Source: Pseudomonadota bacterium
GTDB lineage: Bacteria; Pseudomonadota; Gammaproteobacteria; Burkholderiales; Burkholderiaceae_F
Direction of reading: 5' to 3'
Length of the DNA stretch: 45,415 nt
Assembly: GCA_029778535.1 (NCBI GenBank)
Contig: JAKOQB010000064.1
Location: 1-45,415 of the forward strand
The stretch's first letter is position 1; each line of letters begins with the position of its first letter. Positions 36,235 through 45,415 of the stretch are shown here, one piece after another. The position numbers and the translations under genes are program-made. A model generated the notes under the pieces. That model was not told the origin of the DNA. It did not search any database and saw nothing but the letters and a program-made list of their open reading frames with translations.

Positions 36235-36975
36235 GTGTCCACTGCATCCACCGAGCGCGGGCTGGTCTGGGACCTGCCGACGCGCATCTTTCACTGGCTG
36301 CTCGCCGGATCGTTCGCGGTCGCGTTCATCACCGCGGAAGCCGAACCGTGGCGCGCTCTGCACGTACTGAGCGGCTACACGGCGATCGGGCTGGTCGTGT
36401 TTCGACTGCTGTGGGGCGTGCTCGGCACGCGCTACGCGCGCTTCAGCGGCTTCAGCTTCGCGCCGTCGAAGGTGGCCGCCTATCTGAAATCGCTGCTGGC
36501 GTTCCGGCCGCAGCACTACGCGGGCCACAATCCGGCCGGAAGCTGGGCGGTGATCGCGCTGCTCGCACTCATCGCCGCCAGCGGCGCCACCGGCTGGGCG
36601 GTGTTCAACGAAGTCGGGCCCGAGTGGCTGGAAGTCCTGCACGAGGGACTCGCGAACGCCGCGCTCGCGCTCGTCGTCGTGCACGTGCTCGCGGTGATCG
36701 CGAGCAGCTGGCTGCATCGGGAGAACCTGGTCCGCGCGATGATCGACGGCCGCAAGGCGCTGCACGAACGTCCCGCGGCCGGCGGCCCGCGCCGTGTCGT
36801 CGCGCTGGCGCTGGTCGCGGCGCTGCTCGCCTTCTGGGGCGGCTGGATCCCGGCGCCGGGGCTGCAGCGCGAACCGGGCTGGGCCGCATTGAAGTCGATC
36901 ACCCCGGCGGCGGTCGCGAGGCAGACCGAGCGTGCGGTGCACGCGCGGCGCGACGCGCGACAGGACGACGACTGA
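36235..36975 (+). CDS. Cytochrome b561-family membrane protein, partner of SHP/DHC
   Basis: A 246-residue membrane cytochrome b. It opens with VWDLPTRIFHWLLAGSF, whose His is a heme ligand. Further helices carry LHVLSGYTAIGLVVFRLLWG, GATGWAVFNEVG, LHEGLANAALALVVVHVLAV and a final helix near 183-203. The pattern is that of the Ni/Fe-hydrogenase-type b561 subunit that follows DHC in SHP clusters. It should move electrons from the quinone pool to DHC. The start is a GTG at 36235 after AGGGAG. The gene converges with the aldolase gene 16 bases away. Confidence 0.9.
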   Translation: MSTASTERGLVWDLPTRIFHWLLAGSFAVAFITAEAEPWRALHVLSGYTAIGLVVFRLLWGVLGTRYARFSGFSFAPSKVAAYLKSLLAFRPQHYAGHNPAGSWAVIALLALIAASGATGWAVFNEVGPEWLEVLHEGLANAALALVVVHVLAVIASSWLHRENLVRAMIDGRKALHERPAAGGPRRVVALALVAALLAFWGGWIPAPGLQREPGWAALKSITPAAVARQTERAVHARRDARQDDD

Positions 36976-36991
36976 TCGCGCGCGCCCGCGG

Positions 36992-37756
36992 TCAGTTCCT
37001 GTAGCCTGGATCGATTCGATCGAGCTTGCGCAGCAGCGCCGGCCAGGCAAGCTCGCCGCCCGCGCCACGCGTCACCTGGTCCCAGCCGGATTGCGCGCCT
37101 GCAAGGATCGCGTCGCCGATCCTGCGTACTCGTTGCCCGCCACCGAGGGCGCGCACCTGGATCGCGCACGCGGTTTCGAGGAAGTACATCGCGACGAATG
37201 CCTCGGCGATCGAACGCCCGACCGTCAGGAGGCCATGATTGCGCAGCATCAGGCAGTGCTTGTCGCCGAGATCCCGCACCAGGCGCGGCTTCTCGTCTTC
37301 GTTCAGCGCGATGCCCTCGTAGTCGTGATAGGCGAGTGACGACAGAACGATCATCGAGTGCTGCGACAGGGGCAACAGGCCCTGCTCCTGCGCCGACACC
37401 GCGACGCCGTTGATGCTATGCACGTGCAGCACGCAGGCGGCATCCGCGCGCGCCGCATGCACCGCGCTATGGATCGTAAAGCCGGCCGGATTGATGTCGT
37501 GCGGGGTGGCGTGCACCTTGTTGCCGTGCAGGTCGACCTTGACCAGGCTCGACGCGGTGATCTCGTCGAACGTCAGCCCGTAGGGATTGATCAGGAAGTG
37601 ATGTTCCGGGCCGGGGACGCGCGCGGAAATGTGCGTGAAGATCAGGTCGTCCCACCCGAACAGCGCCACTAGACGGTAGGCCGCGGCAAGGTCGACGCGT
37701 TGCCGCCATTCGGCGGCGTTGACCGTTGAACGCAGGTCGTGCGTCTGATCGTTCAT
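36992..37756 (-). CDS. Class II aldolase/adducin-family protein
   Basis: A 254-residue zinc-dependent class II aldolase/adducin fold protein. The metal ligands His111 and His113 in VLHVHSINGVA and His174 in LRNHGLLTVG are kept. The substrate-binding FLINPYGLTFDEITAS is typical of the subgroup often found near hydroxylated aromatic or sugar acid catabolism. The exact reaction is unknown. The ATG at 37756 follows GGGGAGA. It is divergent from a TetR regulator over a perfect palindrome. Confidence 0.88.
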   Translation of the reverse strand: MNDQTHDLRSTVNAAEWRQRVDLAAAYRLVALFGWDDLIFTHISARVPGPEHHFLINPYGLTFDEITASSLVKVDLHGNKVHATPHDINPAGFTIHSAVHAARADAACVLHVHSINGVAVSAQEQGLLPLSQHSMIVLSSLAYHDYEGIALNEDEKPRLVRDLGDKHCLMLRNHGLLTVGRSIAEAFVAMYFLETACAIQVRALGGGQRVRRIGDAILAGAQSGWDQVTRGAGGELAWPALLRKLDRIDPGYRN

Positions 37757-37795
37757 CGCTGTCTCCCCTTGGCGGCGCGCCGGTGGCACAATATA

Positions 37796-37807
37796 TAGAC
37801 CGGTCTA
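37796..37807. promoter_or_regulatory. Perfect 12-bp palindrome TAGACCGGTCTA, candidate TetR operator
   Basis: TAGACCGGTCTA reads the same on both strands and lies 14 bases before the TetR ATG and 39 bases before the divergent aldolase start. ATATAT at 37791-37796 offers a -10 element that touches it. Palindromes of this RGACCGGTCY shape are common TetR-family operators, so self-repression and repression of the aldolase gene are both likely. Confidence 0.65.
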
Positions 37808-37821
37808 GTGAGGGAGTCAAG

Positions 37822-38400
37822 ATGAAGAAGCCGGCCGAAGGTGGCAGCCGCGCCCGCATGATCGAGGCGACGATCGCGCTGATGCGCGGCTCCGGCCTGT
37901 CGGGTGCGGGAATCAACGAGATCGTGCGCGCGAGCGGCGCACCGAAGGGCTCGGTCTACCATTTCTTTCCGGCCGGCAAGCTGCAGATCGTCAGCGAGGC
38001 ACTGGCGGAGTATTCGCAGCGCGTGCAGGCGTTCATCGACGCGGCGCTGGCGAGCCGGAACGCACCGGACGAGAAGGTCAGGGCGCTGTTCGACGCCTTT
38101 GCCCGGCGCGTCGAGGCGGGTGATTTCCAGTCCAGTTGCGCGGTCGGCACGGTGACCCTCGATCTGGAGGCAGGGCTCGAGGACCTTCGCGGCGCGCTCG
38201 CGGACGCCTTTGCCGACTGGGTGGCGCTGATCGAGCGGCATGTCGACTGCGGCGATGCACGACGCACAAAGTCGTTCGCGAGCCTGATTCTGACCGCCAT
38301 CGAGGGCGCCTACATCCGCTGCCGCGCGGAGCGTTCGAGCCGGCCGTTCAGGGAAGCCGGCGCCTGGCTGGCGGAACTGGCAGTGCGCCGGTCGCACTAG
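37822..38400 (+). CDS. TetR-family transcriptional regulator (YxaF/LmrA-like)
   Basis: A 192-residue repressor. The HTH is at about 10-55: SRARMIEATIALMRGSGLSG and INEIVRASGAPKGSVYHFFP, the SVYHFFPxGK form seen in the YxaF/LmrA subgroup. The ligand domain (60-190) has CAVGTVTLDLE and a C-terminal helix pair. AGGGAG precedes the ATG. It is divergent from the aldolase gene and shares the perfect palindrome between them, so it probably responds to that enzyme's substrate. Confidence 0.92.
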   Translation: MKKPAEGGSRARMIEATIALMRGSGLSGAGINEIVRASGAPKGSVYHFFPAGKLQIVSEALAEYSQRVQAFIDAALASRNAPDEKVRALFDAFARRVEAGDFQSSCAVGTVTLDLEAGLEDLRGALADAFADWVALIERHVDCGDARRTKSFASLILTAIEGAYIRCRAERSSRPFREAGAWLAELAVRRSH

Positions 38401-38491
38401 GTAGCGCGCGCTCGTGGACCGCGACGGTTCGGCGCCTGGCAGGCACGTCCCGCGAATCCGGACCGTGTCGGAGATTCACGTGCCTCGCGCA

Positions 38492-38521
38492 TTGACGCGT
38501 CGCGCGTCGCGGCCCTACCTT
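38492..38521 (+). promoter_or_regulatory. Candidate sigma-70 promoter for the protease-hydrolase gene
   Basis: TTGACG (38492-38497) and TACCTT (38516-38521) are separated by 18 bases, with the -10 ending 29 bases before the ATG. Just upstream, AGGCACGT (38441-38448) and ACGTGCCT (38478-38485) form an 8-bp inverted repeat with a 29-base centre that could be a regulator site. Confidence 0.45.
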
Positions 38522-38550
38522 CGCCGGCATCGCGTTCCAGAGAGCAGAAC

Positions 38551-40428
38551 ATGGCCAAGAAGCGCGCCAAGGTGATCCGCAACGTCCGTCCCGACGCAGT
38601 CGATTTCCGCGACCTGCCGTTCCGCCCCAACATCGCGTTGCCGCCGGCGCCGCAGCTCTTTCCCGGCGCGAAGATGCAACTGCCGGTGAAGAACCAGGGT
38701 GAAACGAGCGCGTGCACCGGCTTCGGTCTGTCGCTGGTCGTCGAGCATCTGTTGCGCGCGGCCAGGCGAGAGGCGCCGGCGATTTCGCCCTTCATGCTGT
38801 ACTCGATGGCGCGCCGCTACGACGAGTTCCCCGGCTCGTCGGACAAGGGCTCCAGCCTGCGCGGCGCGCTGAAGGGCTGGCACAAGCACGGCGCGTGCGT
38901 CGACCGGCTCTGGACCACCGGCATCGATATGCCGCCGGCGCCCGCGAGGGCCGCGGACGACTGGTGGCTCGACGCGGTGCGCCGGCCGCTCGGCGCCTAT
39001 TACCGGATCGACCCGCGCGCGGTGAGCGACATGCACGCGGCCCTGAACGAGGTCGGAATCCTCTACGCCAGCGCGGTGTGCCACGCGGGCTGGGACGCGG
39101 GCTACACGCAGAAGCAGCCGAGGCAGCGGCCGACGTCGTTCAGGCAGCCGATCTTCACGATTCCGACCGTGCCGGCGGAGCCGCAGGACGGCGGCCACGC
39201 GTTCGCGATCGTCGGTTACAACGAGGCGGGTTTCCTGCTGCAGAACTCGTGGGGCGACGAGTGGGGCACGCGCGGCTACGCGATCCTTGCTTACTCCGAC
39301 TGGCTCGCCAACGCGATGGACTGCTGGGTCGCGCAGCTCGGCGCCGTGACGTCGGAGCACCTGGCGATCGCGAAGTCGAACACGCTGCGTACCGACGCGA
39401 AGGGAACGAAGGTCTCGCTCGCGGGCAGCGACTTGTTGCGCGATCGCGAGATTGCGCCGTTCGTGATCAACATGGGCAACAACGGCAAGCTGTCGAACAG
39501 CGGCCTGTTCCGCACCACGGCGGATGATGTGCGCGCGATCGTCGACGTGCATCTGGCGCAGGCGCGCAAGCGCTGGGGCCTGGTCGGCAAGCCGGTCGAC
39601 GTGTGCATCTACGCGCACGGCGGGCTGGTGGGCGAGAGGGCCGCTGCCGCCAATGCCGCCAAGTGGGTCGCGCTGCTTTATCGCAACCGCATCTTCCCTG
39701 TGTACCTGATGTGGGAGACCGATCTGCTGAGCACGGTGGTCGATCGGATCAGCGATGCGGTCGCGCACGTTCCGCGCGCGGCCGGCGCGCGCGAGGGGTT
39801 CTGGTCCAGTGCCGAGAAGTGGTGGAACGAGCGCCTGGAGCGACTGCTGGCGCCGCCGGGCACGCAGTTGTGGAGCGAGATGAAGCAGAACGCGGCGGCG
39901 ATCAGCGCAGCGGCCGACACTGGCGCCGGCATCCTGTACCAGCACTTCGTCCGCTCCGAGGCGCAGCACGAGCCGCTGCGCATCCACCTGGTCGGGCACT
40001 CGGCGGGATCGATCGTCCACTCGCACATCGTCGACTACGTGTGCCGACATGGCATGAAGGTCGAATCGGTGAGCTTCATGGCGCCCGCGGTGCGCGTCGA
40101 TACGTTCGACACGCTGGTGGCAAAGCGGCTGGCCGACCGCTCGGTCAAGCGCTATCTTCAGTTGCACCTGACCGAGAAGGCGGAGGAGGACGACCCGACC
40201 TGCGGCCCGTACCAGCGTTCGCTGCTGCATCTGGTGTCGGCGTCGTTCGAGGGCGGGGCGCCGACGCCGATTCTCGGCATGGAGAAGTTCTACCGGGATT
40301 ACGGCGCAGCTCTCAGGCACGCCACCGCGATCGTCGCGCCGGGCGCCCGGAGCGCGAGCACCACGCACGGCGGGTTCGACGACGACGAACTGACGCAGCA
40401 GCGCGTGATCGAGTTCATTCAAAAGTAG
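38551..40428 (+). CDS. Papain-like cysteine protease fused to a serine alpha/beta hydrolase
   Basis: A 625-residue two-domain protein without signal peptide. Residues about 12-265 are a C1A papain-like fold. Gln49 is in P-V-K-N-Q-G and Cys55 in E-T-S-A-C-T-G-F. His216 is in D-G-G-H-A-F-A-I-V-G-Y and Asn232 in Q-N-S-W-G-D-E-W-G. Residues about 340-615 are an alpha/beta hydrolase with the oxyanion strand VCIYAHGGLVGE, nucleophile Ser484 in HLVGHSAGSIV and a probable base His606 in STTHGGF. Both catalytic sets look complete. Bacterial C1A proteases starting with RPDxxDxRD are known, but I do not know this fusion. It seems cytoplasmic. It is followed after 74 bases by an unrecognised gene. Confidence 0.85.
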   Translation: MAKKRAKVIRNVRPDAVDFRDLPFRPNIALPPAPQLFPGAKMQLPVKNQGETSACTGFGLSLVVEHLLRAARREAPAISPFMLYSMARRYDEFPGSSDKGSSLRGALKGWHKHGACVDRLWTTGIDMPPAPARAADDWWLDAVRRPLGAYYRIDPRAVSDMHAALNEVGILYASAVCHAGWDAGYTQKQPRQRPTSFRQPIFTIPTVPAEPQDGGHAFAIVGYNEAGFLLQNSWGDEWGTRGYAILAYSDWLANAMDCWVAQLGAVTSEHLAIAKSNTLRTDAKGTKVSLAGSDLLRDREIAPFVINMGNNGKLSNSGLFRTTADDVRAIVDVHLAQARKRWGLVGKPVDVCIYAHGGLVGERAAAANAAKWVALLYRNRIFPVYLMWETDLLSTVVDRISDAVAHVPRAAGAREGFWSSAEKWWNERLERLLAPPGTQLWSEMKQNAAAISAAADTGAGILYQHFVRSEAQHEPLRIHLVGHSAGSIVHSHIVDYVCRHGMKVESVSFMAPAVRVDTFDTLVAKRLADRSVKRYLQLHLTEKAEEDDPTCGPYQRSLLHLVSASFEGGAPTPILGMEKFYRDYGAALRHATAIVAPGARSASTTHGGFDDDELTQQRVIEFIQK

Positions 40429-40502
40429 GGATTCGGCCTTCCATACATCACGCCGAACGGACGGCAACGCCGTTCGCCCCGACGTATCGAAGGGCGAACG
40501 CA

Positions 40503-41453
40503 ATGTCGTTCGGCATCGGTCCGGGCGGCGAGCAGGGCGTGCTGGTCGGCGGCTTCACTTCGAACCCGGCCGATCGAGGCGCCGCGGTCTTCGGCGGCGG
40601 AACCGAGGCCGGCTACGCGGAACGCGTGCCGACGAAGGCGCAGGCGATGCGCGAAGGCATCACGCGAACGGCCGCCGCGCGGCCGTTCGCGGTGTACGCC
40701 GGCAATCGCGAGGTGTGGCGCTACGAAGCCGACCCGGACGCGGTGGTGCGTTGGGACGAGGCGCGCGCCATCCTGTTCATCGACGAACCGGGGCGCTCGC
40801 CTCCGCTGCGCCCGCGCGGGCGCCAAGCGCCGCACGGCCGCGCGACGGCGTTAGGGCTCGCCGACATCGAGGTGCTTTCGCGCGCGTCGGGCGTTCAGCC
40901 GATGGCGCGTGCCTGCGTGCTCCGTAGCATCGACCCACGCGCCGCGCGCGATCGCGGGCGACGCAGTCACCGCGCGTCCTTCTTCAATGCAGTCACGACA
41001 GCCAGCGTACAGCCCGGCGCTGCAGGTTCAAAGCGCGGGCGAGGCGGCACTCACCGGCGACGCCTGGTCGCACTCGGCCGGGCTCGTCATCGTCGCGATC
41101 GCGGTCATCGGCGTGCTGTTCGTCGGCGCGCTGCTGCTGATGTATTTCGGTTTGGTGCAGACCAGCGGCGCGCGCGATGCCGTTGCGTCGGCGCGGGCCG
41201 AGGCTGCGCCGGCGCGCATGCAACCGATCGCGCCCGCGCCGGCCGCACCGCCGCCGGCAGCGGCCGAACCACGCCCGCACCGCGTTGCCGCGCCGGTCGT
41301 TGCCGCCGCGCCGGCCCCGCGCGCGGTTGCGCCGATCGCGACGCCGTCACCCGGGCACGAAAGACACGCCGCGCCTTCACTCGAGCGCGACAAGCGCGCT
41401 GCACCGGCGCCCGAGCGCGACGAGCGCGCTGCACCGGCACCCGAGCCCGATAA
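40503..41453 (+). CDS. Unrecognised protein downstream of the protease-hydrolase; 3' end uncertain
   Basis: The ATG at 40503 follows GAAGGG, and the frame has strong coding character for about 140 codons (MSFGIGPGGEQGVLVGGF, YAGNREVWRYEADPDAVVRW, ARAILFIDEPGR, LGLADIEVLSRASG). After about 40930 the codon pattern decays and the frame runs on to a TAA at 41451. That gives 316 residues and overlaps the TonB-like gene by 467 bases, which is unlikely to be all coding. A frameshift near 40900 would reach a TAG at about 40925. The real product is probably about 140-160 residues. No family is recognised. The Gly-rich N-terminus could be a flexible tail. Confidence 0.45.
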   Translation: MSFGIGPGGEQGVLVGGFTSNPADRGAAVFGGGTEAGYAERVPTKAQAMREGITRTAAARPFAVYAGNREVWRYEADPDAVVRWDEARAILFIDEPGRSPPLRPRGRQAPHGRATALGLADIEVLSRASGVQPMARACVLRSIDPRAARDRGRRSHRASFFNAVTTASVQPGAAGSKRGRGGTHRRRLVALGRARHRRDRGHRRAVRRRAAADVFRFGADQRRARCRCVGAGRGCAGAHATDRARAGRTAAGSGRTTPAPRCRAGRCRRAGPARGCADRDAVTRARKTRRAFTRARQARCTGARARRARCTGTRAR

Positions 41454-42096
41454 GCGCGTGGCGCCGACGCGCGAGCCCGACATTCGCGCGGCGCGGCCGG
41501 AGAGCGACGACCGCGCGGCGCCGACCGAACGCGAAGCGCGCGCGCTGCCCGTGGTTCAACCCGCGCCGGCGGCGGTCGCGACGGACGAGCGCCGCACAGC
41601 AACCCCTGCCGCTCCGGCTGCCACGCCGGCCGCCGAGCGAATCGAGAAGAAGAGCGAACCTCCTGTCGCGCAACGGCCGGTCGCGTCGCCGTCCGCGCTC
41701 GCGGCCGCGCAACCGATTCCGGCGCCTGCGGCACCCGCGCCGGGGACTGAGCCGGCGCCGGTCGCTGCAACCGCTCCCGCGCCGCCGCCGCGGCAATCCC
41801 TTGCAGCGCGCGCCGAGCCCGGGGCCGACCCATTGCCGCCGGTCGTGCTGCGACCGGTGTCACGCCGGCAGCCGGAGTTTCCGCGGCAGGCGCTGCGCGA
41901 AGGCGTCATGCGCGGTTCGGTGCTCGCGCAGGTGACGGTGGCCACCGACGGCAGCGTCAGCGCGGTGACGATCGTGTCGTCGGATCCGCCGCGGGTGTTC
42001 GACCACGCCGCGCGCAGCGCGCTCGCCGAGTGGCGCTTCCAGCCGATCCCGCGCCCGACCACCGCGCAGATAGAACTGTTGTTCCGCACCGAGTAG
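40987..42096 (+). CDS. TonB-like energy-transducer protein with Pro/Ala-rich repeat linker
   Basis: A 369-residue protein. Residues about 35-58 are one transmembrane helix (VIVAIAVIGVLFVGALLLMYF). A 230-residue Pro/Ala/Arg-rich spacer follows, then a TonB C-terminal domain: RRQPEFPRQALREGVMRGSV, VTVATDGSVSAVTIV and ALAEWRFQPIPRPT. TonB proteins couple the proton gradient to outer-membrane receptors via ExbBD, and neither receptor nor ExbBD lies here. The ATG at 40987 is in a weak context; a GTG at 40909 is possible. The spacer includes six or seven decapeptide repeats. Confidence 0.8.
   Translation: MQSRQPAYSPALQVQSAGEAALTGDAWSHSAGLVIVAIAVIGVLFVGALLLMYFGLVQTSGARDAVASARAEAAPARMQPIAPAPAAPPPAAAEPRPHRVAAPVVAAAPAPRAVAPIATPSPGHERHAAPSLERDKRAAPAPERDERAAPAPEPDKRVAPTREPDIRAARPESDDRAAPTEREARALPVVQPAPAAVATDERRTATPAAPAATPAAERIEKKSEPPVAQRPVASPSALAAAQPIPAPAAPAPGTEPAPVAATAPAPPPRQSLAARAEPGADPLPPVVLRPVSRRQPEFPRQALREGVMRGSVLAQVTVATDGSVSAVTIVSSDPPRVFDHAARSALAEWRFQPIPRPTTAQIELLFRTE
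41359..41550 (+). repeat. Decapeptide-coding tandem repeats in the TonB-like spacer
   Basis: Six to seven units of about 30 bases (some 27) encode ERDKRAAPAP, ERDERAAPAP, EPDKRVAPTR, EPDIRAARP, ESDDRAAPT and EREARALP. The first unit, ERHAAPSL, is shorter. The alternating acidic/basic plus Ala-Pro pattern would give a stiff, charged, extended spacer to cross the periplasm. The near-identity of units 2 and 3 suggests recent copy-number change. Confidence 0.8.
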
Positions 42097-42128
42097 GCCG
42101 CGCGCGCAGCGCGTGGCAGACTTGTCGC

Positions 42129-43130
42129 ATGTACTGCAGCGTGCTGCCCGCGTTCCGCGAAGATACGGACTGGGTGCTGGCCGACATCGGCGGCACCTAT
42201 GCGCGGCTCGCATGCTGGTCCGCGCCGGCCGGCCGCAGCGAGCAGCGCCGGTTCGAGAACGCCGACTTTGGCGGGTTGCACGAAGTGCTCGCCGCGCACG
42301 GCAAGACGCTGACGCGTCCTGTGCGGCGCGCGTTGCTCGCGCTCGCACTGCCGGTGACCGGCGACCGGCTGACATTCACGAACCGCGACTGGTCGTTCGA
42401 CGCGCCGCAACTTGCGGCGCGGCTCGGGCTCGAGACCCTGGTGATCGTCAACGACTTCGTCGCCGCGGCCGCCGGTGCGGTCGCGCCCGAGCGCACGGCG
42501 GTCAGCGTGCAGCAGGGCGAGCCGCGTGGTGCCATGCGCGCGGTGCTTGGCCCCGGTACCGGCCTCGGCGTCGCCGGCGTGCTCGATGGCGGCGTGACCG
42601 AGCGCGCGCGCGTGATCGAAAGCGAAGCCGGACACATGTCATTCGCGGCGACGGACGACGAATCGCTGCGCGTGCTGCACGCCGCGCAGACGGCGTGGGG
42701 GCGCGTGTCCTGGGAGCGGCTGCTGTGTGGCAGCGGGCTGGCGTGGGTCGATGCCACGCTGCGCGGCAGCCGCGCAATCGATCCACCGGCGCGGGTTGCG
42801 CAGCGCGCACACGCGGGCGATGCCGCGGCGATGGCGGCGGCGCGCTGGTTCTCGCACGCGCTCGGCAGCTTTGCCGGCGACGTGTGCCTCGCGCTGCGCG
42901 CCACCGGCGGGGTGTACCTTGCCGGCGGCGTGCTGGCGGGTCTCGGCCCGGCATTCGAGCGCGCCGCGTTCCGCGACGGCTTCGCCGACAAGGGGCGCTT
43001 CCGTGCGCTGCTCGAGGACGTGCCGTGCTGGCGCATCGACGCCGGCGATCTGGCGCTGCACGGACTGGCGGACATCGCACGCGGCCGCATCGGCGCGCCC
43101 GGCGTGCTGGTCGAAGCGATGCGCGCGTGA
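42129..43130 (+). CDS. glk: Glucokinase
   Basis: A 333-residue glucokinase of the bacterial Glk (group B) type. The phosphate-binding ADIGGTYARLACW is near the N-terminus. The catalytic Asp is in VIVNDFVAAA, LGPGTGLGVAGV is the second phosphate loop, and ESEAGHMSFA is the sugar-binding motif. GGVYLAGGV near the end completes the fold. It phosphorylates glucose with ATP. The ATG at 42129 gives a 13-residue lead before the first strand. It is followed by otsA, fitting a sugar-phosphate theme since OtsA uses glucose-6-phosphate. Confidence 0.93.
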   Translation: MYCSVLPAFREDTDWVLADIGGTYARLACWSAPAGRSEQRRFENADFGGLHEVLAAHGKTLTRPVRRALLALALPVTGDRLTFTNRDWSFDAPQLAARLGLETLVIVNDFVAAAAGAVAPERTAVSVQQGEPRGAMRAVLGPGTGLGVAGVLDGGVTERARVIESEAGHMSFAATDDESLRVLHAAQTAWGRVSWERLLCGSGLAWVDATLRGSRAIDPPARVAQRAHAGDAAAMAAARWFSHALGSFAGDVCLALRATGGVYLAGGVLAGLGPAFERAAFRDGFADKGRFRALLEDVPCWRIDAGDLALHGLADIARGRIGAPGVLVEAMRA

Positions 43131-43339
43131 CGCGCGTCGCCGCGTGGCGAATCCTTGTCTGCGCGCGTCACGCGTTCTCGTCACCGCGCGCATCGGCCCT
43201 CATGACATCGCGTGCTAAGGTGATGCCCGTACGAGACCGCCGCCGACCACGCGCGTAGTGCGCGCCGGAGCGAATCCGCGGGGCTGGCCGGTGGCCTCGC
43301 CCAAGTCGCCGCAGCGACAAGCCTGCCGGCGCAACCCCG
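43131..43339 (+). other. Gap between glk and otsA; no gene seen
   Basis: These 209 bases hold no convincing gene. Several CG-rich short dyads occur (CGCGCGTAGTGCGCGCC near 43247), but there is no clear -35/-10 pair and no ribosome site until just before the otsA ATG. A promoter for otsA may lie here. Confidence 0.4.

Positions 43340-45415
<2,076 letters not shown>

Overview
This is a very GC-rich chromosomal window, with nearly all codons ending in G or C and genes packed tightly on both strands. The gene content points to a betaproteobacterium, most likely of the order Burkholderiales. Supporting content includes a PHA-synthase-like hydrolase, the patatin / acetoacetate decarboxylase / 3-hydroxybutyrate dehydrogenase cluster, an SHP/DHC/cytochrome b module, a ClcB-type chloride channel and a tandem glycine riboswitch in front of gcvT. 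I see no rRNA, tRNA, CRISPR array or prophage. The only mobile DNA is the end of an IS5-family element at the left edge and a small toxin-antitoxin cassette near 12.4-13.2 kb.

Layout: 1-202, end of an IS5-family element. 202-1925 (minus), a coiled-coil protein of unknown role, a PhaC-like Cys-nucleophile hydrolase, and the surviving 3' tail of an acetate kinase gene. 1975-6295 (minus), an operon of a 60-residue membrane protein, OmpR-type regulator, histidine kinase, rhomboid protease and ClcB-type channel. 6487-10007, a BacA/YddA-type ABC transporter, a divergent permuted-papain hydrolase and a stand-alone ParB-N protein. 10057-13294, a PLP amino-acid decarboxylase followed by a DUF3368 toxin / Phd-UPF0175 antitoxin pair, which is bracketed by a second, decayed decarboxylase 3' end. 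13313-17399 (minus), a fatty-acid-hydroxylase-like protein and the patatin-adc-bdhA-exported-protein operon. 17479-20362, a NarL-type regulator with a small partner, divergent from a Cache-type histidine kinase. 20542-23949, stress-related and exported proteins, a berberine-bridge-type flavoprotein oxidase and its divergent HxlR regulator.

24066-33452 (plus) is the metabolic centre: tandem glycine riboswitch with an intrinsic terminator, gcvT, a large heptamer-repeat region, gcvH, gcvP, a lipoprotein hydrolase and sdaA. Together these take glycine to serine (through a GlyA encoded elsewhere) and on to pyruvate. DUF47/PiT phosphate uptake and an internally deleted GrdB-like protein follow. 33532-36975 holds c-type cytochromes, an ArsB/NhaD-type permease and the SHP-DHC-cytochrome b set. 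36992-38400 is a class II aldolase divergent from a TetR regulator over a perfect palindrome. 38551-42096 is the least familiar part: a papain-like protease fused to a serine alpha/beta hydrolase, an unrecognised protein with an unclear 3' end, and a TonB-like protein with decapeptide repeats. Glucokinase follows, and the window ends inside an otsA homologue that carries an added two-helix membrane and periplasmic module.

The best candidates for something new are the protease-hydrolase fusion, the membrane-tethered OtsA, the inverted heptamer repeats between gcvT and gcvH, and the TA cassette lodged at the decarboxylase 3' end.
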